Below the pieces are notes generated by a model. It was not told the DNA's origin and made no database searches. It worked only from the letters and a program-made list of their open reading frames with translations. Positions 34,943 through 46,266 of a stretch of 64,000 bases of DNA are shown here, piece by piece. This DNA comes from Angiostrongylus vasorum (lineage: Eukaryota > Nematoda > Chromadorea > Rhabditida > Metastrongylidae). Numbering within the stretch: the stretch's first letter is position 1; every line of letters starts with the position of its first letter. The position numbers were made by a program, and so were the translations under genes. The stretch is from assembly GCA_018806985.1 (NCBI GenBank), contig JADANN010000409.1, positions 1,302,001 through 1,366,000 of the forward strand. Direction: 5' to 3'.

Positions 34943-35297
34943 TGGAAGGGTATACTGACATACAATTTACTAGGCCAAACGCTTCAATGACACTTACAAA
35001 AAGACGAAAAACTCTATGGTAATTACATGGTCAACAGCTTCTCGAAAAAAACTCACCGCTTTTTTTACGTGTCTTCCCATGAGGAAGATTAGAACAGCTG
35101 ATTATAGTCGCATAAGGTTGATGACTGCTCCATCCCACATCAGAAATTGATGCGAACATACGGGGTCAGGTCGCGTATGACCTCTGGGCATTCATCCCTG
35201 CTATTCATTGTAGGGTTTTTGGCATTTATCCAAAAAAGCCTCAAGAAGTTTTCGCGCTGGTGTTCTAGTCTCCTGCGCAAGGATATTGACTTTTACT

Positions 35298-37680
35298 TCA
35301 AAATCGTCCCCGCTGTGCTTTTTGTATCCTATGCGTGCCTAGTGGGGTACTTTGTCTTAGTTTTCGTTTGCCATCTAGGTGTTCTTTTATACGGATACAC
35401 AAAGGCCTGCCCGTTTCGCCAATATATTCATCTCCGCAATTATTACAAGAGATCAGGTATATCGTACCTGAGCTCATGCAATCACCGTCCCTGCCATAAG
35501 GGCAGATTACGCAATTTGTTGTTTCGCATAGACGGTCATACAGGCGGTTACGAACTAACTGACGACGTAGAGTAGCCGGTGGTATTTCAACTATCGCTAC
35601 CGATTCCTCTAGACCTGCCCTTCTTAAGCATCGTTTAATCGCTACGCTTACTTCATCGCTAATAAAGGGCAGCATAAACGGGACTTTCTTTTGGCCAAGT
35701 GCTTTCGCTTGGGCGCGTCGCTCTCCTTCTAAACTTATCTCGTGGGGTTACTATTTCGTAGCCATTGGAGATGGCTATTTGCCGAGCCAAGTCGCGCGAT
35801 TTCTTTCCTTTAGTTCCCCGGTTGTGCACACAGAGGTGGCTGTTCGAAACATGTTTCTCACAATCGCCCTCTTTGTGTGTGAAGGGTGGGAAGAAAGGAA
35901 GTGAACGAGGATGTTCTTGTTACTTGGCTTTCGGTACCACTTTGTCAGGTAACCGCTACTTGATAGGCTTATTTGGACGTTTAAAAACTGAAGCCAGTCT
36001 TTTCTCGGTTTCTCCCGGGTGAACTTAATGTACTCAGACTGCTCGTTCAGTAATTCAAAGCATTTGTCCATCTCCTCCTGCGTAGAGAAGATGACAAAAC
36101 AATCATCTACATATCTGCAGTAGAGTAGTGGCCGGAGATCGAGAGCAGGGGCTTCTATCTTAGACATAAACACAATGGCAAGGCTTGGTGCCAGTCGCTG
36201 TCCCATAGCCAACCCCCTTATTTGCGCAAAATATTTCCCAGACCATCTGAAAAGTCGAGCAGTTTAGGCACTCCTTTAGGAGAGCCATTAGCTGCTGAAT
36301 GGACAAGCCATGCATATTTATTCTTCCTTCATGTTTAACAAGAAGTTCGAAGATGGCTTGCATTGCGGAGTCATTCGATACGTTGGTGTGCAACGCAGTA
36401 ACGTCGAAGGACTCCATCACGTACGCGTTATTAGGGAGACGCGTTACGTAGACGTTCTAGGAACATTTGGGTGTTTGTGAGGTGAGCTGGAATATGGTTA
36501 AGCAACTGGGTAAGTATTAGGCTTAAAAACCAGGTTATTCTATCCGTTGGCCCGTCTACACAGCTGATGATGGGTCTAACCTTAAATGATGACGGATTGG
36601 TTGACGCAAGATCATCAGGTGATACCAACTTATGTGTTTTAAGAAGTAGGTATAGGACGGGACATGTTGGTGTATCGATTTTAAAGTGCGAAATAACCGA
36701 TTGTTTTAAACCTGCAGCCTTTGCCACACTGACCCATTGATTGTTTAGCTTTCGGTATTGACTTTTGTATTCCTTTTCAGAGGATGGGCGATAGAGGGTA
36801 GCATCACTAAGATGTTCCTCTGTTATCTCAACATCCAGCTGGCGAGGAATAACTACGAACTCTCCCCCCTTTATCACTAACAGACAATCTTTATTCTTTT
36901 TGAGTTTATTAATTCTCTAATTTCTCGCATGCCACATTTTTTGTGCGGCTGTAAGGTTAGAGATAAACTTTCTATCGCGGTAGTGATTAAGGGTCTTGAG
37001 AACGCCGTCCGAAAACATGCGGAATTTTTATGTCAACTGCATCGTTACGGGTCCTGCTGTCTAAAAAAACGTCTTTGGGAAAGGAGATGGTGGTAGTGAC
37101 GCCGCCTCTTGATTTTTATCTCTGTTTGATGTTTGTTGCTTGGCCTGATAGCGGAGTCGATCTTGAAAGCTCATAAAGGTTACATGCTATCCTACGCAGG
37201 GTCGTTTTAGAAATGGGCTGTGATGGTGCAAAGCTTGGGCCCAATTCTAATAGCGAGCGCGTACTCTCAGGTATTGTTATGCCCCCCAATCACGGTGACC
37301 CTAGATTTTACTGGTGCATTATCAACCCTATTTTGACTATTATCAGAACCGTGAAGAATTTGTTTGCGGTAGAATTTTCTTGAAGCTGAGACATGTGAAT
37401 TACCCAAAAGATTTTCGAATTTTCGTTGTAAGGTTATTTTGGCATTAGACCTAATAAAATCGCATATCAATATTGACCCACCAACTATTCTCGTCCAAAG
37501 GCGATCCTCCAAATACAAAGCACAAAAAATGTTCCTTCGTCGCACACTTCTTCATTCTGGCAAACATCTCGTTCTGCTTGCTTCGTAGTGCAGCTCGAAG
37601 CAGTTCCATTTCGATGCCTCGTACTTGTTGGCTGTCCTCTGGTAGACCGCATATCTCGTGAAGTCGCTTACTTTTTTATA
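35298..37680 (-). pseudogene. PLE reverse transcriptase / GIY-YIG endonuclease, disrupted
   Basis: The element uses the RT to copy its RNA and the GIY-YIG nuclease to nick the target. Minus-strand pieces in order: 37680-37560 N-terminal helical region (EMELLRAALRSKQNEMFAR), 37545-37267, 36877-36431 (KGGEFVVIPRQLD, CPVLYLLLKTHKL, KVRPIISCVDGPTDR: fingers), 36420-36160 (MMESFDVTALHTNVSND: catalytic Asp), 36212-35775 (YCRYVDDCFVIF: catalytic YVDD; then thumb KWYRKPSNKNILVHF) and 35675-35298 (linker, CPYG...C motif, TIYLISCNNCGDEYIGETGR: nuclease). Breaks include a frame change in a G run at about 37286-37291 and several stops between 37120 and 36880, so no full protein can be made. No intron is implied. 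Confidence 0.92.
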
Positions 37681-38161
37681 AACTTTGGCACGACTCGATG
37701 TTGAAAGCAGCGGCGGAGAAAGTTGATTTGCTGTCTAGCTAAGACAATCTTTTGTCTTAGTGACAACGTTTCCTTCACAAGTCGAAAGTATTTTGCTGGT
37801 ACATCTTGTAACAGTTCCCAGGATCGACTTTCTATTAACCTCGGCATTGGAATATGAATGCGTCGTTTTCTTGTTCAGCAATCGCGAGGTTGTTAAACAG
37901 CATACATTTACTTCCATAGAAAAACACAATACAATACTTGACCCCGTATGTTCGCATCAATTTCTGATGTGGGATGGTGCAGTCATCAACCTTATGCGAC
38001 CATAATCAGCTGTTCTAATCTTCCTCATGGGAAGGCACGTAAAAAAGCGGTGTTTTTTTCGAGAAGCTGTTGACCATGTAATTACCATAGAGTTTTTCGT
38101 CTTTTTGTAAGTGTCATTGAAGCGTTTGGCCTAGTAAATTGTATGTCAGTATACCCTTCCA

Positions 38162-38197
38162 GGCTCTGCAGAAGGCGATACTGCCGAAACGTCAGCT
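38162..38197 (+). ncRNA. Hammerhead-like motif with mutated core, PLE copy 2 right
   Basis: Same layout as the other copies, but the core reads CTGCAGA instead of CTGAAGA, changing the invariant A after CUG. Predicted inactive. Confidence 0.65.
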
Positions 38198-38329
38198 ACT
38201 GTTGTATTGTATTGTGTTTTTCTATGGAAGTAAATGTATGCTGTTTAACAACCTCGCGATTGCTGAACAAGAAAACGACGCATTCATATTCCAATGCCGA
38301 GGTTAATAGAAAGTCGATCCTGGGAACTA

Positions 38330-38341
38330 AATTCATCGTTT
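38330..38341. repeat. Target-site duplication, right
   Basis: AATTCATCGTTT, exact copy of 34820-34831. Confidence 0.7.
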
Positions 38342-39321
38342 GCTCCTTTTTGCGTATCACAGCTTCCCAGTGGATTGATTCTACGTGCTTGAGGATCTTG
38401 AAGGTCATAACATTTTTCTATACAGGGTATTCATGGAGATGTCTGACCACTTCATCTGTGGTATTCGGTGCGGATGATATCGCTTACGACTAGTACGTTG
38501 ACAGCTCTTGCCTACCAGTCGTTAGGTACCCGGCCCACTTGGTTTGGAACTTCTTCGCTTATAGAGCGCCGGTGATCTTTGATAATTGGTAATGACATGG
38601 GGCGGAACATTGGATCGCTCATTTACGTGATATAAACATTCTTAGCATTGCCCTATCGACAGCACTCGCGATAGCGCTGAGTGGTCCTTCATCCCTGCTT
38701 ATGTAGTTTTCAGATTTTCTAGCGTACATTATTGTTTATTAGCCTCTATACTACACTTTCGATGGTTTTCGAAGCTCCTCAAACATCTCATTCGTTGTTC
38801 TCTGTTTTATTGCTGAGTTGTTCATTGTGTTGGCTTCTCGACTCAGATACATATAACTGGACTACTCGGAGAGACTCGTTCAAATGATTTTGAATTGAGC
38901 ATCTGAGATCGAACTGTTTCTCGTGAGTGTTGTCTTCTGATAGTTCATTCGAAAGTGCAATTCGTGCGACACGGTTCTGCTGGTTTTTCACTCACTGAGA
39001 ATTTCGTTTTGATAGCTAGCGTGTGGAAATCCAAGCGACTATGTTGATGAGAACTGGCGGTAGGTTATTCAGATGTTTGAGTCTAATCTTATGCTCTCTG
39101 GTTGCTGTAGGATTTGCTGTGAGGAGATTTTAATCTCCAACATCGAAGAGAAGAACTAGAGAATAAACGTTCTGTATAACCTGAAATAGTGGTACTTAAA
39201 CATGGGTTTTGAATTATCGAAGTAGAAGTCATGGATGGTTTTCATCTTTCTCTTCTGCAGTTCCACAGGGTTTCGGAAAAAATTCTCACAGCACCAACAT
39301 GTTTCTGAGGAGAGAAGATTC
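38342..39321. other. No firm gene
   Basis: Frames at 38788-38991 (minus) and near 39209 (plus) overlap without splice support. Confidence 0.3.
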
Positions 39322-39487
39322 TCAAAGCACTTCCGAACGTAGACGTAAACGCAGCCACCTCCATTTGGGCGGTCTTCTTGATTTTCTAATTGTCAAGTCT
39401 CGGCGGTCAGTGCGAATCCTTTTTTTCAAATTCTGTACCGTCAGAGGATACATTGCTATTAAATTCATGAGGTCTTCTTCCTCTACA
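39322..39487 (-). CDS. Exon candidate ending in a stop, basic protein
   Basis: After the acceptor CTTTTTAAAACAG the minus strand reads VEEEDLMNLIAMYPLTVQNL, KKRIRTDRRDLTIRKSRRPP, then KWRWLRLRSEVL and TGA at 39322. An acidic start is followed by a long basic run, with consistent codon choice. Enters needing one base. No family recognised. A plus-strand frame over the same bases is less coding-like. Confidence 0.36.
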
Positions 39488-40235
39488 CTGTTTTAAAAAG
39501 TTCAGTAGACTGCTGCTTTCGGGTCTTCACATTGGTGGACAATTCAAATGTTTTCAGAGACATGTCTCTTGCTAAGTCTAAAAGCAGCTTTTAAAGCATT
39601 ATCATGGAAGTGTAGAAGCCGGTCGTAGCGATTTTGTCGATAACGGTATGGTCTAAATGACCATTGACGTTACCAAAAATTCTCAACTTACGATGGCTAA
39701 TTTACTTAGACGGAGACGGTAATCCTATCCCATCTGAAGTCCGATTTACTTTTGAGGACTCCGACGACCAACACTGAAAGAGGACTTCAGCAATTATGAA
39801 TTATCGTAAACGGTATTGCTCATCATGGTAAGCATAGGCACTAGCCTATTCACCTTGTTTCACTTCAGTCTGTGGCTCGTGATATGAAGTCCTACAGAAG
39901 TTGTCTTGGCTCTAGTTCTGACGTCGAATTCGCTTTTCATGGCTTTGTAGAATATATAGCCGTTTTTTGCTGGGTTTCAGCAAGTTCGGGTATTACAACT
40001 CGACCACGTCTTCTTCGCAACAAGATTTTCAATCTTGGGCTACGAGTGCAGAGAAGTCATGCATTGGTTAACTGTTTCCAACCGTAAAAGTCGTAATCTA
40101 GTTACCAGTTCACTCAATATTCGTATGTTCAAAAATGCTTTGCCTAACTTTTGAGCAATATATATAGAGCTTATTTGCTGGAGGAAGCTTCGAACCGCCT
40201 CTCATGCATTTTTTTTAGTCGCATGACTGAAATTC
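39488..40235. other. No gene recognised
   Basis: Unassigned AT-rich sequence. Confidence 0.4.
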
Positions 40236-40372
40236 CCGAGACCGATTTCCATTTAACCTTGGCATTGATCAATAATTCATGGTCTTTTTGATAAGCACAC
40301 ACGAGGCTGTCACTTCACTTTTTATTCACAAAAAGGCTGACGTTTTTGGCGGATTTCGTCTTGTTCAGTGCT
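40236..40372 (-). mobile_element. PLE terminal-repeat relic
   Basis: Plus-strand GAGACCGATTTCCATTTAACC and TTGGCATTG at 40238-40268 match the terminal-repeat words around 37815-37850, and 40335-40372 holds a decayed hammerhead-like block (CTGAACA core, AAACGTCAGCC end). Spacing and order agree with the minus-oriented terminal repeat. Confidence 0.55.
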
Positions 40373-40689
40373 TAGAAATGTCGAGTTGACTGCAGTATAG
40401 TCACCCAAACACCTTTGTAACTCTAAGAGAAAAATCGCTGGAAGTTTTAGTTGGAATAGACGTGTATGGCAATTAATGTTTAAGCAAGCTCGATTCTCTT
40501 CCACAGTTAGCTTATCCACTAGCAGAGGACGAGCCACGGTAGATCAAGCAGTTTAGCTCAGATGTGAGCTAGCCGAATTGTAAAAAAAATTGTTAGGATT
40601 ACTGGAAAAATAGTTTACAAGTTTGCTATGATGGTCGCATACTCAACCGCTATGAAATGGAAATTCTATGCTTTAATGCTGTTTCGAAG
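40373..40689. other. No gene recognised
   Basis: The minus-strand frame 40322-40537 overlaps the relic and is not called. Confidence 0.4.
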
Positions 40690-40955
40690 TGTAGCGCGGG
40701 TCGAAGGTGCCGTGCAATACACAAGGGATTGATGCCCACGCTCCAGGCTCACCAAGTCTACCATCTTTCCGGGGTCGGGAAATTGATACCAAACTTGTCT
40801 TGGAGGATAGCAGCACTGGCTCTTTACATCGGTAGGCCACCGCGAGTCATTGTAAAGGCCAGATATGCATTCAGTCACCTCCAACGATGCCTAATGAAGT
40901 CGAAATCTGGAGCACCCCTCAGGGATTGATCAACACCGATAGCTTTATCCTGTTT
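40690..40955 (+). repeat. SINE-A copy
   Basis: Head diverged (GTGTAGCGCGGGTCG), body and 3' end good. Confidence 0.88.
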
Positions 40956-42129
40956 TATGCTGTTTTTGTTGGATTTCACTGGCTTCATGGAAAATCTTGT
41001 GTTCATCAACAGGTTTTCCGTTTAGCAGAATATTAGTGGTTTTACAATATCGTCCCTGTACTACTTACTCATGGCATAACTTTGCTATTAGCTGAGCGGT
41101 CGGATTTTAATATTGGACTCCTTAAGTTGGTTATTCTACTGGAGCATGAACGTCCACTGTACAGATGTACAACTCAGATGGGTTCGATATGTAGAAACAC
41201 TTGGGGTCAGAAGGAAGCAGTAAAACAAATAGGTGGAGTGGTGGTAGAGGCCACACAACCCGAAAATCTTGTTGTAGGAGTGCAGTGAAAATTTATTCAA
41301 TTCTGACATTTTTGAGTTGCTTCTTACCAATTCGCCTCGATTAAATTTTTTCATTTTTGTTGTGTTAAAGTAAAGTGAAATGAATAATAATAACAACACC
41401 ACAGAGCGAATTCTTCCGTTATATTACTTGGTATTTTACGTGTACGTAGACGTAGTTCAGAGATGTTCATTGTGAATTCGCATGAGACGTTAGCCGTCCG
41501 TCTAATCTCATCTCATAAACGACAGGACATTCACCTTTCCAGTGTTTCAAAGTGTTCTATGTTTATTTTGATAGAAAATAATATGAGTTTACCACAATAT
41601 TCTTATCATCGATGCTGAAAACTCATTTTTTAAGCACCGCTTTCGAGTTAAAAATAACTGTGGTACTCAAGATTTTTGGAAGGCCAATGAAATTATCGCT
41701 GTGTTGAGTAACTGCTTAGCAACGGCTAATTCAATTATTATATTATCATACGTTGATGAAGGCCATGTTTTTCAGCTGCTTAGCATCGGATGTGTTCATC
41801 TCGGCTGGTATTGCGAATAGTTCCATATACGATGTCGATATCCCTGCAATTCGGGTTCGTACAGCACATTCTCTATAAGAGATTATTGTCACATAACACA
41901 TTGTATGACTCATATACGAGTCACACAAGTCACAAATCATATAATACATATGTTATGATTTATATGCGTCTCATGCGTTCCTAAAATTAATTTCTCCCTT
42001 TAAGTTCTAAACCAAAGTGATGGAGCTCAAACTGGACTTTATTGGCACAAATTGTATTTCGAATTTGCGTGTTATTCCAACAAAGTACTGGTGGCTACCT
42101 CTAGCTTACCCTCGAGTGCGGTTTGAACA
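40956..42129. other. No firm gene; frame at 41082-41288
   Basis: The last 40 codons of this 68-codon plus-strand frame (GSICRNTWGQKEAVKQIGGV, VVEATQPENLVVGVQ, stop at 41288) are coding-like and could be a terminal exon. No acceptor is obvious. Confidence 0.25.
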
Positions 42130-42475
42130 CAATGCATATAATGTTAACTTTTCGCTTACTATTCACCACAATTTTTCACGGCAGGGTATTATGTGGAATA
42201 AACGACAATGAAGCTGTGATATCCGCAGAATTCCGCACCGCAGGTGTCTGTGGTGGGGATCGAACACACTGTTACGCTTTCCGGGGCTAACGCGTTCACC
42301 ACCACACCATGCGGGTCTTTCGTTTTACCTTTCTCTGAGCTAGTTTTCTACCTGCTGATGAACGCGTTAGCACCCCGAAAGGACAACAGCGTGTTCGGTC
42401 TCCACGGCAGACGCCTGCGGTCCGGAGTTTTGCAAATATCTCAGCTTCTTTATGGTTGTATTTCACAATGCATAT
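42130..42475. repeat. Family B head-to-head inverted pair
   Basis: 42130-42320 is a minus copy (body then head) and 42355-42475 a plus copy (head then body), so the tRNA-like heads face each other across about 35 bases. The pair can fold into a large hairpin. Confidence 0.82.
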
Positions 42476-42772
42476 AGTTCGTTATGCATCTAAAGATAGT
42501 CTTTTTCGTGCTTTAACTCCGTAACTCAGTCTTTTAGGTTTTTTTTCGTAGTTTCTGTGTATTTACAAATTCTACAGGTTCTTCTCGATTTTACAATTTC
42601 TATAAATTCCATATATCTTTCGATGTTTTTAAAGCTGTTGTAGCTCTTATTTCTAATGAAAGCCTCACCATTCGACATTTTCGTAGATTTTCTGTATTTC
42701 CACTTATTTTTGAGAGTAATGAAATCGAGAACTTGTAGTGCTCCCAAAAAGGAGAACAGTGGTCGGTGTACA
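42476..42772. other. Open frame 42526-42828 on minus strand, unassigned
   Basis: A 100-codon AT-rich frame overlaps the end of the exon candidate at 42773 in another frame and is probably 3' flank. Confidence 0.25.
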
Positions 42773-42977
42773 CTATGTGTGCCAACGTCCAAATATCTCA
42801 ACACCCTGCTCATTAACAACAGTCTCATTCCCTAGGACAAACTTATACGAAAGACTTTTTTCTAAGCCATGTAACGTATAGAGTAGCTTTTCGTCAACTA
42901 CGCTTAGCACAACATGCGTGTTAGGTAGGGTACTAATTGGAAAAACGGCAGAAAATCTTAGTCCGTTAAAAAAAGAG
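42773..42977 (-). CDS. Terminal exon candidate, unknown protein
   Basis: Begins after a strong acceptor (ATTTTCTTTCCAG) at 42977 and runs in one frame (needing one base) to TAG at 42773: NGLRFSAVFPISTLPNTHVV, LSVVDEKLLYTLHGLEKSLS, YKFVLGNETVVNEQGVEIFG, then RWHT. Alternating hydrophobic residues suggest a beta-rich globular domain, possibly secreted. Only this phase is open through the first 30 bases. An internal donor at CAG/GTGTTG (about 42800) is possible. No family recognised, upstream exons not found. Confidence 0.42.
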
Positions 42978-43191
42978 CTGGAAAGAAAATGAACCGCAGT
43001 CAACGCATGCCGTCCTATCTGCTCATGATTCTACGCATACATGTCATATGGTCGCGACAACAGGATTGAAAGCCAGGGTTATTTATCTCATCGCCATACT
43101 TATTGTTTTGAATTATTTCGAAACCAATGGTTGGGTACTTAGTTATCTATGTGGCACTCTAGGAAGGTTTAACACACATGATAATAGAATA
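42978..43191. other. No gene recognised
   Basis: Short gap before a family B copy. Confidence 0.4.
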
Positions 43192-43440
43192 AAAGATTTC
43201 AACCACAATATTGCTGAGATATTTGCAAAACTCCGGACCGCAGGTGTCTGCGGTGGAGAACGAATGCGCTATAACTCTTTCCGGAGGCTAACGCGTTCAC
43301 CACCACACCATGCGGGTCCTTCGTTTCGCCTGTCTCTCAGCTAGTCCTATCGATTTCTGCCATCAGCAATCATCCGTCAGCGGGATTGATCTGGGGAGCC
43401 GACACCGGTATTGAACCCAGTTAAGCTGAGGCTGTAGTTG
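43192..43440 (-). repeat. Family B copy, long form
   Basis: Nearly identical to 14809-15055 over its whole length, including the extra 100 bases beyond the head, which suggests recent spread of this longer version. Confidence 0.88.
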
Positions 43441-43525
43441 AATTCACAATGTTTACTTTTTATTTTTTGCCTTCTATAATTTTTAATACCCTGCCATAAA
43501 AATTATAGAAGGCAGAAGATAAAAC
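43441..43525. repeat. Short hairpin from family B body ends
   Basis: GCCTTCTATAATTTT (43470-43484) and AAAATTATAGAAGGC (43499-43513) are perfect reverse complements around the family B body word ATACCCTGCC. Confidence 0.8.
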
Positions 43526-43974
43526 TAAACATAAAGGATTTCGTCTTAAGATTTTCTCCATTTTTGTGCAGCTACTTTTGACATGGAAGCACAAAGTAGA
43601 AGGATCAGTTAATAAAAAAAACTAGTACAGCAGAGAATTAACTGCTAAATAGAATAGTTCTATTTCAAATAAATGCATGGCATTGTGGAAGATCAACAGA
43701 CCATGTATTCATATCAAAGCATGCGCTCTGCGACCTTATTTTCCCACGGAGAATTCGTATGCTATTCCTTTTGTACTGTATCAACAGCTTGTTCAACACA
43801 GAATTTGTGCAAAACATGGTTCACAAAACGCTGTTCTCCACACTTAATACGTTACAAAAGCTTTTTTTGGAACAAGTTTTTCAACGCAAGCTCAGGAAAA
43901 TTATGCTTAGTGGGATATTTTTCTGAAGTGACTGTCTTTCGGGAAGTACCGAAAATAAACGAATTGGTTTCGAG
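43526..43974. other. Old repeat or duplicated segment
   Basis: 43736-43920 resembles 61788-61975 at a low but extended level (see findings). No gene called. Confidence 0.3.
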
Positions 43975-44136
43975 ATGCTGAAGAGTTTCAATCGACTGGC
44001 CGCCGGTTTGGAGATGAGGGCGAGCTGTCCGAGGCAGGACAGGCACTGCCGCCTGATCGCTGGCACGAATGTCTTCGGACGCTATGTGAACGGTGTGGAA
44101 CGCGAAAAAGTCTGCCAGACACCGGCTGAACCAAAG
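43975..44136 (+). CDS. GC-rich exon candidate, strand uncertain
   Basis: 54 codons from ATG at 43975 to a CCAAAG/GTATTT donor: MLKSFNRLAAGLEMRASCPR, DRHCRLIAGTNVFGRYVNGV, then EREKVCQTPAEPK. GC is far above the flanks, with G or C in most third positions of this frame. Other frames on both strands are also open for much of it, so strand and frame are not settled. No family recognised. Confidence 0.33.
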
Positions 44137-44515
44137 GTATTTTTGCATAATTTCGTAATTATGAATGTTTTCTACCACCACTGCCCTTATAAAATATATT
44201 ATACGCCCACTTATAGCCTTTACATGGGAAATTTTGTCAACATTTTTGAATTGGATTTGGTTTCCATTTTTTGCAGTAGTGCTTTGAATTCAACGAAAGA
44301 GTGCCTCCTTTCGGATTGTTCAGCCCGATTTCTACTCAGATTTTTTAAGCTGGTCACTATTTTTGACGCATATTTAGAGAATTTATGTTTGGTTTTGTTT
44401 GGTGACGTGTTTTCGCATTAGGGGGGACGATAGCAGCAGTTTATTCCTTATGGTTGTTACTAAATATTACCATTATTGCTTTTTTTGTGTTACTATTTCG
44501 GCATTACATAATACA
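44137..44515. other. No gene recognised
   Basis: A good acceptor (CCATTTTTTGCAG) ends at 44274, but the following bases open with a stop in the expected phase. Confidence 0.3.
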
Positions 44516-44785
44516 AAGGATAAAGCTCTGGGCGTTGATTAATCCCTGAGGGATGGCCATGCATTCGACTTCACTAAGCATCGTTTGGAGGTGATTGAAT
44601 GCATATCTGGCCTTAACAATGACTCGAGACAGCCTACCGATGTATCGAGCCAGTGCTGCTATCCTCGCAGAGAACTCTGGTACCAGTTTGTCCCGGAAGG
44701 ATGGAAGGCTTGGTGGGCCATGGGCGCGGGGATCGATTCCACGTGTGTTGTTGGGTGCCTCCGACCACTGCGCCACTCGAGTCCA
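44516..44785 (-). repeat. SINE-A copy, near full length
   Basis: Head GCGCAGTGGTCGGAGGC on the minus strand at about 44770. All three overlapping plus-strand frames here are translated SINE. Confidence 0.92.
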
Positions 44786-46155
44786 TATTTCCGCGTTGTT
44801 CTTTTTATATACGACTCGTATATTTAGATTATACAATGCATTTTAAAACAACTATTTTATGTATGAAAGGAACCCCGATCGAAATGTTAACAGGCTCACA
44901 AAAAGGAAGCAGAAAGAACAAATAACTATTAAAGTAGGAATGAAATAGCGAAAAAATACATAGGTCTAGGAAATTTTATGCAGTTTTATAAAGGCTGTAG
45001 GAGTAAATAAAAGAAAAAAAAGCCTAAGAATTGTTAACATACCAAATGTTCAGAATGTTGTCCATATTTTGTCGGCTTCAAGTTTCGCAAGTCTAGCAAA
45101 ATGGTTTGCTAAATGAAACCGAGTTCATACTTGCCATGTTTAAAACAAACCATCCAACGCTCTCATATTTCTTTGTCATCGTATCAAACCTGCAGCGCTG
45201 CCATTCCTTGGGATCATTCCTACGGGTGATGCTGTCGTAAATGGTTCAACTGTGAGACCTGACAGGGATTTCTGGATATTGGGAAGCCACCATTTTCCCA
45301 CCTTTTTTCAATTCTTCAACTTTATTTCAGCAGGACATTCAATCTACTTTCTAACCACTTATAACGATCAGTTGAGCTCAACGTCGAAGCGGAGATTAGG
45401 TGCTTTTCCCCCAAAACATCAAATGCTAGTACCTGTTTTGTTCCCTTGGTCTTCAAGCTTACTAAGGTTTTCACTGCGAGGGTAGTTTTCCAGAGATTTT
45501 GCAAAGGTTAGACTTGCATGGCGACGCATTTGGGATATACAGACGACAAACTGTTGGAGTTAACTGCCGTCGGGCACCGTGGTAGTGGGGACAAAGTCTT
45601 GTTTTTTGATCGGTATCTTCTTGTAGCAACACCCTTGCAGAAAACCAGCAGTTTGTTTATACGTAAATGTACTTGCACACAAATGCGTGAGTACGCCTAT
45701 GTAGGAGTTGTAAATCAATATGGTTGAGACTATACAAGAGTCTCAAGTTAAGAGGGTGGTCACTTTCGGCCCTCTTCTAGACCTACTGTTAGCTGGGAAA
45801 GAGCTGTTGAGATTCGCGACTAACCAGGTCGAGATTCTTTAAAACTATAAATTATTGTAATTATTATTTTTATTTCCTCCTTTTTGTGATCCGTATCTGC
45901 CCTTGTATTTCAAAATTTGCACTTCTGACTATGCTAGAGCAATATTTTTTGGGACTCATTACAGTACACATATTTTATTTACCTCTTTGAATACAATGTT
46001 GCTTATGTAAAGCTCTGGAGAATAGGTAACATATTTCCATTTCCAACCTCATGATCCCGATCTTTAAGTTCTTTCATTATCAAGTATCAAGGAAAATTTT
46101 TGTCGTTTCTATTATCACTAGCAATTGTTGTTTCCAATCACTTGTGGTTTTAAAG
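44786..46155. other. No firm gene; two coding-like stretches
   Basis: Plus-strand 45198-45260 (after AAACCTGCAG: LPFLGIIPTGDAVVNGST before GTGAGA) and 45518-45706 (MATHLGYTDDKLLELTAVGH, then RGSGDKVLFFDRYLL) look coding but cannot be joined or named. Confidence 0.25.
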
Positions 46156-46266
46156 AACGTCGTCGGGAGATTCGTGCACGTGGAGCAGAAGCTGGCCAGC
46201 CGAGAAAACATCGCATTGTGGACTTCAGTCATCCAAGACGCTTTCTCGGCAACAAGCATTTCTTCT
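46156..46266 (+). CDS. GC-rich exon candidate, frame uncertain
   Basis: A GC-rich island. The plus-strand frame with most G/C third positions reads NVVGRFVHVEQKLASRENIA then LWTSVIQDAFSATSISS. Another plus frame ends at TAG (KHRIVDFSHPRRFLGNKHFF), and a minus frame is also open. Likely an exon, but strand and product are undecided. It may belong with 43975-44136. Confidence 0.28.

Larger units (their letters stand above)
34832..38329 (-). mobile_element. Penelope-like retroelement copy 2, near full length
   Basis: About 3.5 kb, transcribed from the minus strand. Order from right to left: a plus-oriented terminal-repeat copy (37939-38329), a 125-base minus-oriented piece of the same repeat (37812-37938), the coding region (37680-35298), and a minus-oriented terminal repeat (34832-35150). 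Terminal repeats in mixed direct and inverted order, an RT with YVDD and a C-terminal GIY-YIG nuclease are the marks of the Penelope class. The exact 12-base target duplication suggests a younger insertion than copy 1. Confidence 0.92.

Noticed and set aside
43975..44181. Minus-strand exon reading HIASEDIRASDQAAVPVLPR
   Set aside because: Open but lacks a good splice pair. The plus-strand frame ends exactly at a donor. Kept only as an alternative.
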